Source: Lysinibacillus cavernae (GTDB lineage: Bacteria; Bacillota; Bacilli; Bacillales_A; Planococcaceae). From it: DNA of 64,000 nucleotides. This document shows positions 1-9,158 of the stretch, piece after piece; position 1 is the first letter of the stretch, and every line of letters begins with the position of its first letter. Location: positions 248,001 through 312,000 of the forward strand of contig NZ_WMEF01000001.1 of NCBI RefSeq assembly GCF_009724685.1, written 5' to 3'. The position numbers were made by a program, and so were the translations under genes. The notes under the pieces are model-generated. The model did no database searches and had not been told where the DNA came from. It worked only from the letters and a program-made list of their open reading frames with translations.

Positions 1-303
1 CCTGCAAAGGTATTTATGGGGGATACGGGTTCATTAGCATTAGGTGGAGCATTAGCTATGGTATCTGTGTTAGTAAAAGAAGAGTTCTTGCTTTTACTAG
101 TTGGCTTGGTGTTTGTAATCGAAACATTATCCGTTATTTTACAGGTAGGTAGCTTTAAGCTTCGTAAAAAGCGTATTTTTAAAATGAGTCCTATCCATCA
201 TCATTTTGAATTATCAGGTTGGTCAGAATGGAAAGTTGTGCTTGTCTTCTGGTCAACTGCCCTAGCAGTAGCATTGATTGCAGTCTTATCGGAGGCGTTC
301 TAA
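1..303 (+). CDS. mraY: MraY, phospho-N-acetylmuramoyl-pentapeptide transferase (3' part only)
   Basis: This is the C-terminal 100 codons of a gene that begins upstream of the window. The frame is open from base 1 and opens with the MraY signature [16 protein letters not shown]. The later [13 protein letters not shown] segment carries the conserved histidine cluster of the active site. Two to three hydrophobic segments are visible. MraY transfers phospho-MurNAc-pentapeptide to undecaprenyl phosphate at the cytoplasmic membrane, making lipid I. Its TAA stop overlaps the murD ATG by one base, so the two are translationally coupled. The apparent internal ATG at 16 is not the start. Confidence 0.95.
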   Translation, partial: PAKVFMGDTGSLALGGALAMVSVLVKEEFLLLLVGLVFVIETLSVILQVGSFKLRKKRIFKMSPIHHHFELSGWSEWKVVLVFWSTALAVALIAVLSEAF

Positions 304-1652
304 TGAAAAACTATACAGAATTACAACATAAAAAAGTACTTGTGTTAGGTCTAGCAAAAAGTGGTGTGGCAGCTGCTGAAATTTTACATGAGCTTGGCGC
401 CTTTGTTACAGTCAATGACTCTAAACCATTTGATGAAAGCCCAGATGCACAAGGGTTATTACAAAAGGGGATTACCGTGATTTGTGGTCGCCATCCCGAA
501 GATTTACTTGATGAGGGCTTTGAACTAGTAGTCAAAAATCCTGGGATTCCTTATAGCAATCGAATTGTGGCAGATGCCATTAGTCGTGAGATTCCTGTCT
601 GGACAGAGATTGAGCTTGCTTATTTAATTAGCGAAGCACCATTCATTGGTATTACTGGATCAAATGGTAAAACAACGACGACTACTTTAATATTTGACAT
701 GTTAAACAACGGAAGTAAAAATCCATTGATTGCTGGGAATATTGGAACAGTTGCTTGTGGTGTCGCAAAAGATGCCACTATAGATGACATTATTGTAACG
801 GAATTGTCTTCGTTCCAATTGATGGGGACAAAAACATATAAACCTAAAATCGCTATTTTAACAAATCTTTATGATGCACATCTTGACTATCATGGAACTT
901 TTAACAATTATGCAGAAGCTAAATTTGGTGTTACTCGTAATCAAGATGACAGCGATTATTTTATTTATAATGCTGACCAGCCAATTGTGGTTGGATATGC
1001 GGCACAATCAAATGCTCAAAAAGTTCCATTCAGTTCAAAGGGACGTACTGCAAACGGCATCAGTGCAGATGATACAACAATTTATTGGCAAGGTGAACCG
1101 TATATGGATCGGGCCAATATTGCATTGCCTGGTAAGCATAATTTAGAAAATATTTTAGCAGCAGTAGCAGCTTGTATTTTAGTTGGCTGTGATAAAGGGA
1201 AAATGGAAGAGGTTTTAGCGACTTTTGGTGGAGTTCGACACCGTACTCAATTCGTACGTGAATGGAATGGAAGAAAGATTTACAATGACTCGAAGGCAAC
1301 AAATTGCTTAGCGACAAAGAGTGCTTTAGATGCTTTCCAAGCACCTATTATTTTACTCGCAGGTGGCTTAGATCGAGGACATTCTTTTGAAGAACTTCGC
1401 CCTTGCATGAATCATGTAAAAGGTGTTGTTGCATTTGGAGAAACTGGCTTACGCTTTGTAGAATTTGCAAAATCGTGTGGTGTCCAAAAAACAGTCATTG
1501 CTCAAAATGTAGAAGACGCTGTACACTATGCAGCACCGATGTCTGCAGAAGGAGATATTATTTTATTATCTCCAGCATGTGCAAGTTGGGATCAATATGA
1601 CAGCTTTGAAATACGCGGAGATGTTTTTATTGATGCTGTAATGAAGCTGTAA
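303..1652 (+). CDS. murD: MurD, UDP-N-acetylmuramoyl-L-alanine--D-glutamate ligase
   Basis: MurD adds D-Glu to UDP-MurNAc-L-Ala in the cytoplasm, using ATP. The 449-residue product has the usual length. It has an N-terminal nucleotide-binding fold (VLVLGLAKSG), the Mur ligase ATP loop TGSNGKTT at residues 118-125, and the C-terminal ligase segment with RHRTQFV and NDSKATN motifs. The ATG at 303 follows a GGAGG site at 291-295 and overlaps the mraY stop. The same frame stays open upstream inside mraY, but that extension has no homology and is rejected. The gene sits between mraY and spoVE as in Bacillus. Confidence 0.96.
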   Translation: MKNYTELQHKKVLVLGLAKSGVAAAEILHELGAFVTVNDSKPFDESPDAQGLLQKGITVICGRHPEDLLDEGFELVVKNPGIPYSNRIVADAISREIPVWTEIELAYLISEAPFIGITGSNGKTTTTTLIFDMLNNGSKNPLIAGNIGTVACGVAKDATIDDIIVTELSSFQLMGTKTYKPKIAILTNLYDAHLDYHGTFNNYAEAKFGVTRNQDDSDYFIYNADQPIVVGYAAQSNAQKVPFSSKGRTANGISADDTTIYWQGEPYMDRANIALPGKHNLENILAAVAACILVGCDKGKMEEVLATFGGVRHRTQFVREWNGRKIYNDSKATNCLATKSALDAFQAPIILLAGGLDRGHSFEELRPCMNHVKGVVAFGETGLRFVEFAKSCGVQKTVIAQNVEDAVHYAAPMSAEGDIILLSPACASWDQYDSFEIRGDVFIDAVMKL

Positions 1653-1692
1653 TGAGCCTGTAACTATTTTAGAATATACTTGACTTGGAAGG

Positions 1693-2772
1693 ATGGCATT
1701 ACTGAGAGGTAAAGAAAGCTACTTATTGCTCGTCACAACTTTGATGCTATCAATAATCGGCATTATTTTCGTCTATTCTGCAGGTACCTATTGGAGTGCT
1801 GTTCATTATAGTGGAAAAATGCCGTTTTATATGAAGCAAAGCGTATACTTTGTGGTAGCCATTGTCGTGTTTTTAATCACGATTCGATTAAATATTTTGA
1901 GAGAGCAGTCCTTTTGGAAAATGGCCTATATATTTTCGTTAGTTTTACTCGTTCTCGTATTGATTCCAGGTATTGGTCTTGTGCGAAATGGTTCTCAAAG
2001 CTGGATTGGTTTAGGTCCATTAACAATTCAGCCAGCGGAACTAACGAAAATTACAGTCATTGTGTACTTGAGCCATATATTAGCGCAACATAAGACAGGC
2101 ACACCGGTTGTTAATTGGCGTCACGGGTTCATCCTGCTATTACCTGTTGCTCTTATCATGTTGCAGCCAGATTTTGGCTCGGTATTTATTCTTGTTGTAT
2201 CTGTGTTTTTATTATTTTTTGTCGCGGGCTATCCTTTAAAACTTTATGCCATGATTATGTTTGCTGGTGTTGCTGGATTGGCAGGACTCATTGCGACAGC
2301 CCCATATCGTCTAAAGCGTATAGAAGCATTTCTTGATCCATGGGCCGATCCCTTGGTGAGTGGATTCCAAGCGGTGCAATCCTTAATGGCAATAGGTCCA
2401 GCAGGGATATTTGGTCATGGTTTTGGACAAAGCCGTCAAAAGTTTTTGTACTTACCAGAACCTCAAAATGATTTTATTTACGCCATTATTTTAGAAGAAG
2501 TCGGATTGATTGGTGGTCTCGCTATTTTAGCGCTTTTTGTACTGACAATTTATGCAGGTTATAAATTTGCTGTACAGGCTAAAAATCGAACATCCTATTA
2601 TGCGATTATAGGGCTTGTCACGATGCTAATGGTGCAAGCATTTCTTAATATAGCTGTAGTTATAGGTTTAGTGCCAGTAACGGGTGTTACACTACCCTTC
2701 ATTAGCTACGGAGGAACATCTTTAGTAACAATGTGGTTAATAATAGGTATTATTTATCAATTAGCGAAATAA
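1693..2772 (+). CDS. spoVE: SEDS-family glycan polymerase, SpoVE/FtsW type
   Basis: The 359-residue polytopic membrane protein (about ten hydrophobic segments) has the SEDS hallmarks: PAELTKI near residue 115, LPEPQNDFIYAIILEEVG in the middle, and FISYGGTSLV near the C-terminus. SEDS proteins polymerise peptidoglycan with a partner PBP. By position after murD it matches B. subtilis spoVE (spore cortex), but division FtsW is so similar that sequence alone does not separate them. The only plausible ATG is at 1693. An in-frame stop lies at 1681, and the GGAAGG stretch abuts the ATG, so the ribosome site is poorly spaced. The gene is followed directly by divIB, with no murG or murB. Confidence 0.9.
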   Translation: MALLRGKESYLLLVTTLMLSIIGIIFVYSAGTYWSAVHYSGKMPFYMKQSVYFVVAIVVFLITIRLNILREQSFWKMAYIFSLVLLVLVLIPGIGLVRNGSQSWIGLGPLTIQPAELTKITVIVYLSHILAQHKTGTPVVNWRHGFILLLPVALIMLQPDFGSVFILVVSVFLLFFVAGYPLKLYAMIMFAGVAGLAGLIATAPYRLKRIEAFLDPWADPLVSGFQAVQSLMAIGPAGIFGHGFGQSRQKFLYLPEPQNDFIYAIILEEVGLIGGLAILALFVLTIYAGYKFAVQAKNRTSYYAIIGLVTMLMVQAFLNIAVVIGLVPVTGVTLPFISYGGTSLVTMWLIIGIIYQLAK

Positions 2773-2793
2773 ATATAAAGGAGGAGTACTTTT

Positions 2794-3627
2794 ATGGAGA
2801 AAGTAATTGATATAGAAGATCGCATACCTACGCTAAAAAAGCGACGAAAAAAGCGTACAAATCGGAAATTTATAGTGCTAATATTACTTTTCTTTATTGT
2901 GTTAGCAGTACTCCTTTATTTTCAATCTCCATACAGTAAAATCGATAGCATAACGGTCAATGGTGCTAAGCTTTCCAATGATCAATATTATTTGGAGGCA
3001 AGTACTCTTACATCAGGGAAGTCAATGTGGGGTTTTAAAGTAGAAGATATTGAGAAGATTTTATTAAAGGATAAATGGGTAAAAGAAGCGCATGTTAAAC
3101 GTAACTGGCTGCAAGGTGTAACGATTGATATTAAAGAATGGAAAAAAGTTGCCTATTTAGCTGGGGACGGCACCTATTATCCATTATTAGAAAACGGCAA
3201 ACGCTTTGAACAAGCGGGAAATGATACGCCAATTGATGCACCTGTTTTTATTGGTATAACTGGAGAAAAAACAATTAATAAGCTTGTTGAACAGTTAGCG
3301 CAATTAAAGCCAGAAGTATTAGCTTTAATTTCTCAGGTTAACACAAATAGTAATGATGCCAATCCGAATGCAGTAAAGCTTTATATGAATGATGGCTATG
3401 AAGTACGTGCTGTCATTCAGACGCTAGCGGAAAAGTTAAATTATTACCCCTCAATAGTAGCGCAAATTGCCAACTTAGAAAAAGGTGTGATCGATTTAGA
3501 GGTTGGTTCATATTATCGTCCTTTTAACGAGGAGTACAACAAGATAAGTATTGACATGGAAGCGAATGCAGATGGGGAAATGGTTAACCAGGAAGTGACA
3601 GAAGATGAACAACAAGAAGACGAATAG
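2794..3627 (+). CDS. divIB: DivIB/FtsQ cell-division protein
   Basis: DivIB is a bitopic divisome protein acting with DivIC and FtsL in septal peptidoglycan synthesis. The 277-residue product has a short basic cytoplasmic tail (KKRRKKRTNRK), one transmembrane helix at about residues 26-44, and an extracellular POTRA domain starting at YSKIDSITVNGAKLS. A beta domain follows (NWLQGVTIDIKEWKKVAYL), then an acidic C-terminal tail. A strong AAAGGAGG site at 2777-2784 precedes the ATG. Its 3' end overlaps the next gene by 23 bases. Confidence 0.93.
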   Translation: MEKVIDIEDRIPTLKKRRKKRTNRKFIVLILLFFIVLAVLLYFQSPYSKIDSITVNGAKLSNDQYYLEASTLTSGKSMWGFKVEDIEKILLKDKWVKEAHVKRNWLQGVTIDIKEWKKVAYLAGDGTYYPLLENGKRFEQAGNDTPIDAPVFIGITGEKTINKLVEQLAQLKPEVLALISQVNTNSNDANPNAVKLYMNDGYEVRAVIQTLAEKLNYYPSIVAQIANLEKGVIDLEVGSYYRPFNEEYNKISIDMEANADGEMVNQEVTEDEQQEDE

Positions 3628-4333
3628 CAAAGGGAGTTTTATTACTAGAAAACAATTTGAATTACTAATTGTTTGTATAACAACAGGGTTTATTATTGGC
3701 TATTCATACAACCAAGCGAAAGATAATCGGGAAGCAGGTACTATTGATTCAGAGCTTTTTGAGCAAGAAGATTCCTATCGTGAAGAATTAATCACACAAC
3801 AAGAACGCAATAAAGAGCTCTCAGATGAACTAAATAATTTACAAGAACAGATCCGAAAGTACGAAAAATCGTTTGCCTCAAACGAGAAGGACTATAAGAA
3901 GCTTGTTGAACATGCAGAGGATTTACGGCTATTACTTGGAGAGCTGAAGAGTGAGGGAAAAGGAATACGTGTGACTCTTCAAGATGGAGATTATGACCCG
4001 AAATCATTGAATCCAAATGACTATATCGTCCATGAAAGTCATGTTTTTAAATTGCTGAATGAACTAAAAATTTCAGGTGCTCAAGCCATTGCCATCAATG
4101 GGCAACGAGTTATGGCCAATTCCTATATTCGTTGTAATGGTCCAGTAATAACAATTGATGGTACACAGCACCCTGCTCCTTTTGTGATAGAAGCTGTAGG
4201 TGATTCAGAAACGTTAATGGCTTCTTTAAATTTAAATGGTGGTGTAGTGGATCAGTTATTAAATGACAATATTGTTGTGTCATTAGAAGAAAATCAAAAA
4301 CTTTCAATGCCAAAAGTAAAAATAGAAAGTTAA
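3605..4333 (+). CDS. DUF881 family protein (YlxW/YlxX type), first copy
   Basis: This 242-residue protein has a basic N-terminus, one transmembrane segment at about residues 18-34, a coiled coil (about 50-105, rich in Glu/Gln/Leu heptads) and a DUF881 extracellular domain. The domain shows GIRVTLQDG, VHESHVFKLLNELK and AIAINGQRV. B. subtilis has two such paralogues, ylxW and ylxX, at this place. Their function is not established; a role near the divisome is only inferred from context. The ATG at 3605 lies inside divIB. It is separated from the second copy by 107 bases that may form a hairpin. Confidence 0.85.
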   Translation: MNNKKTNSKGSFITRKQFELLIVCITTGFIIGYSYNQAKDNREAGTIDSELFEQEDSYREELITQQERNKELSDELNNLQEQIRKYEKSFASNEKDYKKLVEHAEDLRLLLGELKSEGKGIRVTLQDGDYDPKSLNPNDYIVHESHVFKLLNELKISGAQAIAINGQRVMANSYIRCNGPVITIDGTQHPAPFVIEAVGDSETLMASLNLNGGVVDQLLNDNIVVSLEENQKLSMPKVKIES

Positions 4334-4360
4334 GGACAAGTTCTATATTTCATGTTTAAA

Positions 4361-4416
4361 GTCTAGTTTATCCCCCAGGTATATAAGTCTGATAGCAATC
4401 GGATTCTGAGGGGCAT
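4361..4416 (+). other. possible stem-loop between the two DUF881 genes
   Basis: In the 107-base gap between the DUF881 paralogues a CCCC run near 4371 can pair with a GGGG run near 4409. Inner complementarity exists around AGTCTGAT and ATCGGATT. No T-run follows, so it is not an obvious intrinsic terminator; processing or regulation is possible but unproven. Confidence 0.3.
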
Positions 4417-4440
4417 ACGATACGTCTAGGAGGGGCTATT

Positions 4441-5160
4441 TTGCAAAGAAATATGTACACCCGAATAACGATCGTGCTATTTATTATCGGTTTGATGATA
4501 GCGGTACAATACAATACCATACAAAAACCAGCTGAGCGAGATACACGAGATATTTGGGCAATAAGAGAGGAATTAGCACAAGAAAAGCAAAGACATTCCG
4601 CATTACTGGCAGAAATTCGCTCACTTCATGAAGTAGTGGATCGCTATGAGCAATCTGAAAAAGTAAATCAGCAAGCGGCCTTAAATGAAACATTGAATCG
4701 TTTAAAGCTACAGGCAGGATTATCAGAAGTAATAGGGCCAGGTGTCATACTTCGTGTTGAACCTGCACCTGAATTAATTGAAATGGGTTATGAAATAAAA
4801 GAAATTTCACCCGATTTGTTAACTCAATTATTAAATACGCTTTTTAAAAACGATGCTACTAGTGTCTCAATTGATGGTAATCGAGTAGTTCAGACAACAG
4901 CCATTCGGGATATAAATGGTAAGTCAACAGTGAACAGTATACCACTGTCTTCACCGTCTTTTGAAATACATGTTGGGACAAGCAATTTTAAAGCAGCTCA
5001 AAAATTGTATAATTCACTACAAGCCTCAACATTTATTGACTCATTTTATTTAGATAATTTTAACTTAGTGATTGAAGAACCGACCGACCAGTTACAAATT
5101 CCAGCATTTGATCAGCCATTGACAAATGATTATTTAGCAGAGGTAAAAAAAGGAGATTAA
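4441..5160 (+). CDS. DUF881 family protein (YlxW/YlxX type), second copy
   Basis: The 239-residue protein has the same plan as its upstream neighbour: one N-terminal transmembrane helix (about residues 8-24), a coiled coil (about 40-95) and a DUF881 domain with GPGVILRVEPAPE, DATSVSIDGNRVV and FEIHVGTSNF. The start is TTG at 4441. It is placed six bases after an AGGAGGG site (4428-4434); the ATG at 4453 is too far from that site. The two genes look like an old tandem duplication, as in B. subtilis. Function is unknown. Confidence 0.85.
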   Translation: MQRNMYTRITIVLFIIGLMIAVQYNTIQKPAERDTRDIWAIREELAQEKQRHSALLAEIRSLHEVVDRYEQSEKVNQQAALNETLNRLKLQAGLSEVIGPGVILRVEPAPELIEMGYEIKEISPDLLTQLLNTLFKNDATSVSIDGNRVVQTTAIRDINGKSTVNSIPLSSPSFEIHVGTSNFKAAQKLYNSLQASTFIDSFYLDNFNLVIEEPTDQLQIPAFDQPLTNDYLAEVKKGD

Positions 5161-5163
5161 TAT

Positions 5164-5535
5164 ATGTGGCTACCATTTTTAGGTTTGATATTTGGACTTG
5201 CCCTTGGTTTGTTAACAAATATACAAATCCCCTCTATGTATGAAAATTATCTGTCAATAGCTGTTTTAGCAGCTCTAGATACATTATTTGGTGGTATTCG
5301 CGCTCAATTACAGCAAGTTTACGACGATAAAGTTTTTGTATCAGGATTCTTTTTTAATATAGTTCTAGCAGCAGGCTTAGCCTTTATAGGCGTGAATTTG
5401 GGGATAGATTTGTATTTAGCAGCCATCTTCGCTTTTGGAGTACGTTTATTCCAAAATATAGCGATTATTAGGCGTATTTTACTAACTCGCTTAGATGATA
5501 AACGTCACAAGAGAAAAAAAACTTCCATAGAATGA
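5164..5535 (+). CDS. sbp: Sbp small basic membrane protein (DUF1290)
   Basis: The 123-residue protein has three to four hydrophobic segments and a strongly basic C-terminal tail (DDKRHKRKK). The central ALDTLFGGIRAQLQQVYDDKVFVSGFF motif region (about residues 37-63) is typical of the DUF1290 / Sbp family found upstream of ftsA in Bacillus. It starts three bases after the second DUF881 gene with an AAAGGAG site, so it is co-transcribed. The biochemical role is unknown. Confidence 0.88.
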   Translation: MWLPFLGLIFGLALGLLTNIQIPSMYENYLSIAVLAALDTLFGGIRAQLQQVYDDKVFVSGFFFNIVLAAGLAFIGVNLGIDLYLAAIFAFGVRLFQNIAIIRRILLTRLDDKRHKRKKTSIE

Positions 5536-5561
5536 GAGAAAAATTGACAAAATTACTCGAT

Positions 5562-5590
5562 TTGCTTAGACATTATGCCAAATTTACAAT
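5562..5590 (+). promoter_or_regulatory. probable SigA promoter for ftsA-ftsZ
   Basis: TTGCTT (5562-5567) and TACAAT (5585-5590) are separated by 17 bases and lie 40 bases upstream of the ftsA start. This is a good housekeeping promoter, placed as ftsAZ promoters are in Bacillus. A TTGACA at 5544-5549 lacks a well-spaced -10. Confidence 0.55.
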
Positions 5591-5629
5591 AGAATGAAAA
5601 TAAGAGCATTTTCAAGGAGGTGCAGCGAA

Positions 5630-6913
5630 TTGAATCAGCAAGATTTATACATTTCTCTTGATATAGGGTCCTCCTCTATCAAGGTATTAATAGGTGAAAT
5701 GAGTGACGGGCAATTACATGTAATTGGCGTCGGAAATGTAAAGTCGAATGGCGTTCGAAAAGGTGCAATTGTTGATATCGATGCAACAGTACAATCTATT
5801 CGAAAAGCAATTGAACAGGCCGAACGAATGACAGGTTATCAAATCCATGAAGTCGTTCTAGGCGTTCCAGCTAACCAGACGATGTTACAGCTAGTTAAAG
5901 GTGTTGTCGCTGTAAATAGTGAAAACAGAGAAATTACAGATGATGATTTAGACAGAGTGGTAGAATCTGCACAAGTCATGTCAATACCTCCTGAACGTGA
6001 ATTAGTTAACATCATTCCAAGACAGTTTATTGTGGACAACCTTGATGAAATTAAAGATCCTCGTGGTATGATTGGCATCCGACTTGAAATGGATGCGACA
6101 ATGATTACGACATCCAAAACTCTTTTACACAATGTACTTCGTTGTGTCGAACGAGCTGGTTTAAGTATACGAGAAATATATTTACAGCCATTAGCATCAG
6201 GCTACTTTGCATTAACAGAAGATGAAAAAAACCAAGGGACTGCCTTTATAGACTTAGGGGGCGGATCTACAACAATTACAGTATTTGAAGAGGGATTGTT
6301 AACTCATACTGGTGTCATACCAGTTGGTGGTGATCATATAACGAAAGATATTTCGATCGTTTTAAAAACACCAACAGAACAAGCAGAACAAATCAAACAC
6401 CAATTTGGACATGCCTTTTATGATGATGCATCTGATGATGAACTCTTTGAAGTGCCTATCGTAGGTACAGATTCTACTGATCAGTACAGCCAGCGTTTTA
6501 TATCAGAAATTATTGGTGCTCGTTTAGAAGAATTATTGGAGTTAGTTATTGATGAATTAGCGCGTTTAGGTGTTCGAGATTTACCGGGTGGCGTTGTGCT
6601 AACAGGTGGTGTTGCAAAGCTTGAGGGTATCGCCCAATTAGCACGTCAAATTCTACAAACGCGTGTAAGAATCTATACACCCGATTATATTGGCGTTAGA
6701 GAGCCATCATTTGCGACGGCAGTTGGACTTATTCGTTACGCCTATTTAGAAGATGATTTTTACGGTAAAAGTACGAATACGCAACCTGTTGAATATGCAG
6801 TTGTAGGTGCTCAAACAGCTATCAATAAAAAGCAAGAGTACTCTACACCTTCAGAACCAAAAGAAAGCGTAATCGGGAGAGCAAAAAAATTATTTGATAA
6901 GTTTTTTGATTAA
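5630..6913 (+). CDS. ftsA: FtsA, actin-like division protein
   Basis: FtsA tethers FtsZ filaments to the membrane. The 427-residue product has the actin-fold phosphate motif SLDIGSSSIKVLIGE at its N-terminus, the SHS2 region, a second phosphate motif AFIDLGGGSTTITVFEEG and the adenosine motif GGVVLTGGVAKLEGI. It ends in an amphipathic membrane-targeting helix (VIGRAKKLFDKFFD). I place the start at TTG 5630, because AAGGAGGTG at 5615-5623 is correctly spaced for it. The ATG at 5594 lies upstream of this site and would add unrelated residues. ftsZ follows 53 bases later. Confidence 0.95.
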   Translation: MNQQDLYISLDIGSSSIKVLIGEMSDGQLHVIGVGNVKSNGVRKGAIVDIDATVQSIRKAIEQAERMTGYQIHEVVLGVPANQTMLQLVKGVVAVNSENREITDDDLDRVVESAQVMSIPPERELVNIIPRQFIVDNLDEIKDPRGMIGIRLEMDATMITTSKTLLHNVLRCVERAGLSIREIYLQPLASGYFALTEDEKNQGTAFIDLGGGSTTITVFEEGLLTHTGVIPVGGDHITKDISIVLKTPTEQAEQIKHQFGHAFYDDASDDELFEVPIVGTDSTDQYSQRFISEIIGARLEELLELVIDELARLGVRDLPGGVVLTGGVAKLEGIAQLARQILQTRVRIYTPDYIGVREPSFATAVGLIRYAYLEDDFYGKSTNTQPVEYAVVGAQTAINKKQEYSTPSEPKESVIGRAKKLFDKFFD

Positions 6914-6966
6914 CTAGAATGCGTAATGATTGATACAGAGTCGAGTTACCGTGGGAGGAAAAAGAG

Positions 6967-8124
6967 ATGTTAGAATTTGATACAAGTGTTGATGAACTTG
7001 CAGTAATAAAGGTCATAGGTGTTGGTGGCGGCGGTAACAACGCTGTCAATCGAATGATAGAACATGGTGTACAAGGTGTTGACTTTATCGCAGTGAACAC
7101 AGATGCACAAGCATTAAACTTATCTAAAGCGGAAATAAAGCTACAAATTGGTGCTAAATTAACGCGTGGACTAGGTGCAGGTGCAAATCCAGAAGTTGGA
7201 AAAAAAGCTGCAGAAGAGAGCAGAGAACAGCTAGAAGAAGTTCTTCGTGGTGCAGATATGGTATTCGTGACAGCCGGTATGGGTGGTGGAACGGGCACTG
7301 GTGCAGCACCAGTGATTGCACAAATTGCACGTGAATTGGGATCCCTTACAGTAGGGGTTGTCACACGCCCGTTTACTTTTGAGGGACGTAAGCGTCAAAC
7401 ACAAGCAATCGGTGGAATTGGTGGTATGAAGGAAGCGGTAGATACACTGATTGTGATTCCAAACGACAAGCTATTACAAATTGTGGATAAATCAACGCCA
7501 ATGTTAGAAGCATTCCGAGAAGCTGATAATGTTTTACGTCAAGGTGTACAAGGTATTTCTGACTTGATTGCAACACCTGGTCTTATTAACTTAGACTTTG
7601 CTGATGTGAAAACGATTATGTCTAACAAAGGTTCAGCATTAATGGGGATTGGTATCGCAACAGGCGAAAATCGAGCTTCTGAAGCTGCAAAGAAAGCCAT
7701 TTCAAGTCCATTGCTTGAATCATCAATCGACGGTGCTAAAGGTGTCCTAATGAACATCACAGGTGGTTCAAATCTTAGTTTATTTGAAGTACAAGAAGCT
7801 GCAGATATCGTAGCTTCAGCATCAGATGAAGAAGTAAATATGATTTTTGGTTCTGTTATTAATGAAAATCTTAAAGATGAAATCATTGTTACAGTTATTG
7901 CGACTGGCTTCACAGAGGAAGCTTTACATCAACAACGTACTACAGCAAAACCGACACTCAACATGAACAGACAATCTGCTCAACAACAACAGGCGCCAAT
8001 TCGTGAACAACGACAAGAAACGCATGTACAACAAGAGCAGCCACGTCAAAATCAACAACATTATGCACAGGATGACATGCTTGAAGTCCCAGCATTTTTA
8101 CGTAATCGCAAAAATCGCGGATAA
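6967..8124 (+). CDS. ftsZ: FtsZ, tubulin-like division GTPase
   Basis: FtsZ polymerises into the Z-ring. The 385-residue protein has the tubulin signature GGGTGTG at about residues 106-112, an early [15 protein letters not shown] nucleotide loop, and [11 protein letters not shown] (T7 loop region). A Gln-rich, low-complexity linker spans about 325-370. The conserved C-terminal peptide [13 protein letters not shown] binds FtsA, SepF and other partners. A GGGAGG site precedes the ATG. A terminator follows at 8145-8183, closing the division cluster. Confidence 0.98.
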   Translation: MLEFDTSVDELAVIKVIGVGGGGNNAVNRMIEHGVQGVDFIAVNTDAQALNLSKAEIKLQIGAKLTRGLGAGANPEVGKKAAEESREQLEEVLRGADMVFVTAGMGGGTGTGAAPVIAQIARELGSLTVGVVTRPFTFEGRKRQTQAIGGIGGMKEAVDTLIVIPNDKLLQIVDKSTPMLEAFREADNVLRQGVQGISDLIATPGLINLDFADVKTIMSNKGSALMGIGIATGENRASEAAKKAISSPLLESSIDGAKGVLMNITGGSNLSLFEVQEAADIVASASDEEVNMIFGSVINENLKDEIIVTVIATGFTEEALHQQRTTAKPTLNMNRQSAQQQQAPIREQRQETHVQQEQPRQNQQHYAQDDMLEVPAFLRNRKNRG

Positions 8125-8144
8125 AACAAGCATAAAACTTCTAG

Positions 8145-8183
8145 AAAGCTCGTATTCTACATATGTAGGGTACGAGCTTTTTA
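8145..8183 (+). terminator. intrinsic terminator after ftsZ
   Basis: AAGCTCGTA pairs with TACGAGCTT, with further pairing of CTACAT/ATGTAG inside, followed by a T-run. Confidence 0.85.
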
Positions 8184-8222
8184 TATTTATATGATGTTCA
8201 AATGTGTAAGGAAACCATGTTT

Positions 8223-8291
8223 TTTGTCAAAACATTTTCAGGAAATGATGCGATTGTTTGACAATATTTGTGGGAGTAACGTGCTAACTTT
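8223..8291 (+). promoter_or_regulatory. spoIIG-type promoter with two Spo0A boxes
   Basis: TTTGTCAAA at 8223-8231 matches the Spo0A box (TTTGTCRAA). TTTGACAAT at 8257-8265 matches its reverse complement in 8 of 9 positions. A TTGACA -35 (8258-8263) lies 21 bases from TAACTT (8285-8290). The abnormally long spacer is a known trait of the B. subtilis spoIIG promoter, where Spo0A-P activates SigA RNA polymerase. Assignment is by motif and position only. Confidence 0.6.
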
Positions 8292-8311
8292 GTTAGTAGG
8301 AGGCGGCTGTT

Positions 8312-9145
8312 ATGTATGGAGAATGGCTGGTGCTCATTAATACACTTTTTAATCTAGCGATACTCACGTTTACAGCAAAAGTAACAGGGGTCTTTGTGAA
8401 GAATTCAAGATTATTAATGAGTTCATTTTGTAGTAGTTTAGTAGCTGTCATTGGTGGTCAAATGCTGTGGACGACGGTGCTTAGTTTTATTTTGCTAATT
8501 GGTATTGCTTTTCACTTCAAGATTCGAAGCTTTCAAAAACAAGGACCTATTGTGTTAACAGCAACGATCGTTATTGGCGGATTGTTAACAGCACTACAAC
8601 CTTTTTTAAAAAATCTTTCTGTTACCCATTTTATAATGATTTGCTTTTTACTTGCAGTTTTAAATCTCGTTTTGTTTTATAAGCAATGGGGTTTTGTAAA
8701 GCTAGAGCGTTTAAGTGGTCAGTTTGTATTTGAAACAACTTTATCAATTTTTGGCGCAACAATACCGCTTTCTGCCTTTGTTGATACTGGAAATCAAGCC
8801 ATTGAGCCATTATCAGGAAAGCCTGTGCATTTTGTTTCTTATTCAGCTTTGCGACCACATTTACCTACAGTGTTCTGTAAATCATTAATAGAATGGCAAG
8901 AAAAAGATCCGTACAATGTTTCTATGTTTTCAGAGGATTTTCAGCGTTATATACGATTTATTCATGTCAATACAGTACAGCAGCAAACGGTTGTACTTGG
9001 TTTTCGCTTTGATGAGTGGCATATAAAGGGGGAGCCTTCACAAGTGAAAAAGAATGAATATATCGTTTTAACAAAAAAAGCTAAAAATTTTCCGCATAGC
9101 ACAGCAGCAATTTTACATTTTTCAGCGCTTTCAAATAACTCATAG
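8312..9145 (+). CDS. spoIIGA: SpoIIGA, pro-SigE processing protease
   Basis: SpoIIGA is the membrane aspartic protease that cleaves pro-SigE in the mother cell, after the SpoIIR signal from the forespore. The 277-residue product has about five hydrophobic segments in the first 130 residues. A soluble domain follows with the catalytic aspartate in FVDTGNQ (D158) and a PLSGKPV stretch, both family hallmarks. It is somewhat shorter than B. subtilis SpoIIGA (309). An AGGAGG site precedes the ATG. sigE follows 13 bases later, forming the classic spoIIG operon. Confidence 0.93.
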   Translation: MYGEWLVLINTLFNLAILTFTAKVTGVFVKNSRLLMSSFCSSLVAVIGGQMLWTTVLSFILLIGIAFHFKIRSFQKQGPIVLTATIVIGGLLTALQPFLKNLSVTHFIMICFLLAVLNLVLFYKQWGFVKLERLSGQFVFETTLSIFGATIPLSAFVDTGNQAIEPLSGKPVHFVSYSALRPHLPTVFCKSLIEWQEKDPYNVSMFSEDFQRYIRFIHVNTVQQQTVVLGFRFDEWHIKGEPSQVKKNEYIVLTKKAKNFPHSTAAILHFSALSNNS

Positions 9146-9158
9146 AGGGGGAGAACTA

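Noticed and set aside
219-302. In-frame extension of murD into mraY
   Set aside because: The extension overlaps conserved mraY sequence and a well-spaced GGAGG site marks ATG 303.
5594-5629. ATG 5594 as the ftsA start
   Set aside because: The AAGGAGGTG site lies inside this extension and is ideally spaced for TTG 5630; FtsA homologues begin near there.
6843-7364. 173-codon open frame on the - strand over ftsA/ftsZ
   Set aside because: Pro/Ser/Ala-rich shadow of the conserved ftsZ coding sequence with no start context.
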